This document shows positions 32,102 to 33,584 of a stretch of DNA of 33,584 nt, one piece after another. The notes below the pieces were generated by a model. That model searched no databases. It saw only the letters and a list, made by a program, of their open reading frames with translations, and was not told where the DNA came from. Made by a program: the position numbers and the translations under genes. Each line of letters opens with the position of its first letter. Positions within the stretch are counted from its first letter, which is position 1. The stretch is from positions 1 through 33,584 of the forward strand of contig JAVBKW010000037.1 of assembly GCA_031553855.1 (NCBI GenBank), given 5' to 3'. The DNA comes from RACS-047 sp031553855. GTDB taxonomy: Bacteria; Bacillota; Clostridia; Christensenellales; Pumilibacteraceae.

Positions 32102-32788
32102 TTAGATCCTGTAGTTAACTTTTACGCCGGGGCCCATCGTGCTTGCCGTGTAGACGGATTTAAGGTAGACGCCTTTTGCCGCCGCGGGCTTAGCTTTCAC
32201 GATAGCTTCCATAAGCGCGTTGAAGTTTTCGAGCAATTTTTCTTCGCCGAACGACTTTTTGCCGATCGGGCAGTGGATGATAGCGGTTTTGTCTACCCTG
32301 TACTCGACCTTACCGGCTTTCGTATCGCGGATAGCTTTAGCGATATCCATCGTGACCGTTCCTGATTTAGGCGAGGGCATAAGGCCTTTGGGTCCGAGTA
32401 TTTTAGCAACTCTTCCTAATTGCCCCATCATATCGGGCGATGTGATGCACACGTCGAAGTCGAGGAAGTTTTCGTTTAAGATTTTTGCGATGATCTCTTC
32501 GGCTCCAACGATATCCGCGCCTTCTTTAAGAGCGATATCGGCCTTGTCGCCTTTAGCGATAACAAGAACTTTAACGGTTTTACCTGTTCCGTTAGGAAGA
32601 ACGACCGTTCCGCGGACCTGCTGATCCGCCTGACGGGGATCTACGCCGAGCCTTACGTGCAGCTCTATAGTTTCGTCGAATTTTGCTTTTGCCGTTTCGA
32701 TAACGCATTTCATAGCGTCTGCGGCTTCGTAAGTTTTGCTGACGTCTACCGCTTTGATGCTTTCGTTATATTTTTTTCCGTGTTTCAT
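32102..32788 (-). CDS. rplA: Ribosomal protein uL1
   Basis: L1 forms the mobile L1 stalk near the E site and can repress the L11 operon. The 228-residue length is normal. The motifs include ETIELHVRLGVDPRQADQQV, GTVVLPNGTGK, the signature DFDVCITSPDMM with GPKGLMPSPKSGTVT, and FGEEKLLENFNAL near the C-terminus. It starts 16 bases after rplK and shares its transcript. Confidence 0.98.
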   Translation of the reverse strand: MKHGKKYNESIKAVDVSKTYEAADAMKCVIETAKAKFDETIELHVRLGVDPRQADQQVRGTVVLPNGTGKTVKVLVIAKGDKADIALKEGADIVGAEEIIAKILNENFLDFDVCITSPDMMGQLGRVAKILGPKGLMPSPKSGTVTMDIAKAIRDTKAGKVEYRVDKTAIIHCPIGKKSFGEEKLLENFNALMEAIVKAKPAAAKGVYLKSVYTASTMGPGVKVNYRI

Positions 32789-32804
32789 AATTTCCGCCCT
32801 CCCC

Positions 32805-33230
32805 TTAGTCGATCACGGTGACGCCCATAGAGCGCGCCGTTCCTGCGATCATACTTTCTGCAGCTTCGAGTGAAGCGGCGTTAAGATCGGGCATCTTGAC
32901 CGTTGCGATTTCCTTGATCTGTGCCTTTGTGATTTTAGCGACCTTGTCCTTGTTGGGTTTTGCCGAACCGCTCTCGATTTTAACAGCCTTCTTGATAAGG
33001 ACTGCCGCGGGAGGGGTCTTTAAAATAAACGTGAACGAACGGTCTGCAAAAATGCTGATTACGACGGGGATTACCAAACCGATTTGGTCCTTCGTCTTTT
33101 CGTTGAACTCCTTAGTAAATCCGGGAATATTGATTCCGTGCGGGCCTAAGGTTGAACCGACAGGCGGTCCGGGGGTTGCCTTTCCTGCGGGAAGCTGCAA
33201 CTTGACCATAGCCGTCAATTTCTTTGCCAT
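32805..33230 (-). CDS. rplK: Ribosomal protein uL11
   Basis: L11 binds the GTPase-associated region of 23S rRNA and is needed for RelA-type signalling. The 141-residue product shows KLQLPAGKATPGPPVGSTLG, HGINIPGFTKEFNEKT, the proline-rich FILKTPPAAVL, and the C-terminal SMGVTVID. Upstream is nusG after an 87-base gap; AGGAG precedes the ATG. Confidence 0.98.
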   Translation of the reverse strand: MAKKLTAMVKLQLPAGKATPGPPVGSTLGPHGINIPGFTKEFNEKTKDQIGLVIPVVISIFADRSFTFILKTPPAAVLIKKAVKIESGSAKPNKDKVAKITKAQIKEIATVKMPDLNAASLEAAESMIAGTARSMGVTVID

Positions 33231-33317
33231 TTTTGTTTCTCCTTGTAATTTTTTTTACAATCGAGGTACAAACGAACTGTTGAGGTTCTCCCGTTAATGT
33301 CCTTGATTTTGATTAAA

Positions 33318-33584
33318 TTAGATGACCTTCTCTATCTGGTATAATTCAAGGTCTACCGGCGTTTCCCTTCCGAACATAGATACGACGACCTTACATTTGG
33401 AGTTGAGCGCGTCGACGGTTTCGATCGTGCCGACGAATCCCTCGAGCGGGCCGGCGATGACCTTGACCTTTTGGCCTATCGACCAGTCGGTTTCGACAAC
33501 GGTCTTTTCCAGGTGCATGCGTTTGATTTCTTCTTCGGTGAGCGGCATCGGGCGGCCTAAGGGGCCGACGAAACCTGTTACGCC
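33318..33584 (-). CDS. nusG: NusG transcription factor, C-terminal part (cut by window end)
   Basis: Only the C-terminal 88 codons are in the window; the frame is open to its edge. The segment includes GVTGFVGPLGRPMPL, an EEEIKRM linker, and the KOW domain (WSIGQKVKVIAGPLEGFVGT, then FGRETPVDLELYQIEKV). NusG binds RNA polymerase and modulates pausing and termination. The internal ATG at 33546-33548 is not the true start, since the conserved NusG sequence carries on upstream. The order nusG-rplK-rplA is standard. Confidence 0.95.
   Translation of the reverse strand, partial: GVTGFVGPLGRPMPLTEEEIKRMHLEKTVVETDWSIGQKVKVIAGPLEGFVGTIETVDALNSKCKVVVSMFGRETPVDLELYQIEKVI

Noticed and set aside
32818..33297. 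Plus-strand frame of 159 codons opposite rplK
   Set aside because: It is the antisense of the L11 gene; rplK is certain, and the frame has no family features.

Overview
The window looks like a chromosomal segment of a low-to-moderate GC Firmicute, most likely an uncultured clostridial gut-type bacterium. The reasons are the cluster murB / PHP phosphatase / whiA / Crh-like HPr / dnaE / pfkA, strong AGGAG-type ribosome binding sites, sigma-A type promoters, a DegV protein, an NfeD-flotillin pair and an RHS polymorphic-toxin locus. Species cannot be named from the sequence. No tRNA, rRNA or CRISPR array was recognised. Almost everything is on the minus strand; only three genes (ClC channel, DegV, aldo/keto reductase) are on the plus strand.

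Layout. (1) 1-8.9 kb, minus strand: a housekeeping cluster read murB, PHP phosphatase, whiA, Crh-like HPr, dnaE, pfkA. It links cell-wall precursor synthesis, cell-division control, carbon signalling, replication and glycolysis. The usual partners rapZ and yvcK (glmR) are missing from between murB and whiA, and a palindrome-rich intergenic element lies between dnaE and pfkA. (2) 8.9-11.1 kb: a lipoprotein with Ig-like modules and a beta-helix, then a 57-residue zinc-ribbon protein with its own promoter. (3) 11.1-14 kb: a membrane-microdomain operon of NfeD, a flotillin paralogue that stops at the end of its SPFH domain, and a full-length flotillin. (4) 14.2-23.3 kb: an accessory island. A 1603-residue RHS/YD-repeat protein with a hydrophobic, glycine-rich C-terminal tip is followed one base later by a membrane protein that is a candidate immunity factor. 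Three more small membrane proteins and a phage tail-fibre-like protein follow, with short repeats (AACAAATGGGGACAAAC and CCACCGTCCCCCTGA types) at the module edges. Base composition is very AT-rich in the toxin tip and the small genes, and richer in GC in the RHS core. (5) 23.4-26.9 kb, plus strand: ClC channel, DegV fatty-acid-binding protein and aldo/keto reductase, ending at a bidirectional terminator. (6) 27-30.5 kb, minus strand: a VTT/DedA-acyltransferase-zinc ribbon fusion and a YfcC/DcuC-family transporter in one transcription unit. (7) 30.6-33.6 kb, minus strand: nusG (partial), rplK, rplA, an L10 leader with attenuator, rplJ and rplL. This block ends in a terminator, so rpoB does not follow as it usually does.

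The best candidate for an undescribed system is the island in (4): an RHS protein without an enzymatic toxin domain and with a membrane-like tip, a tightly coupled 2-TM protein with a PH-like domain, a second homologous 2-TM protein further along, and an orphan tail-fibre gene. The VTT-acyltransferase fusion and the SPFH-only flotillin next to a full-length one are further points of interest.
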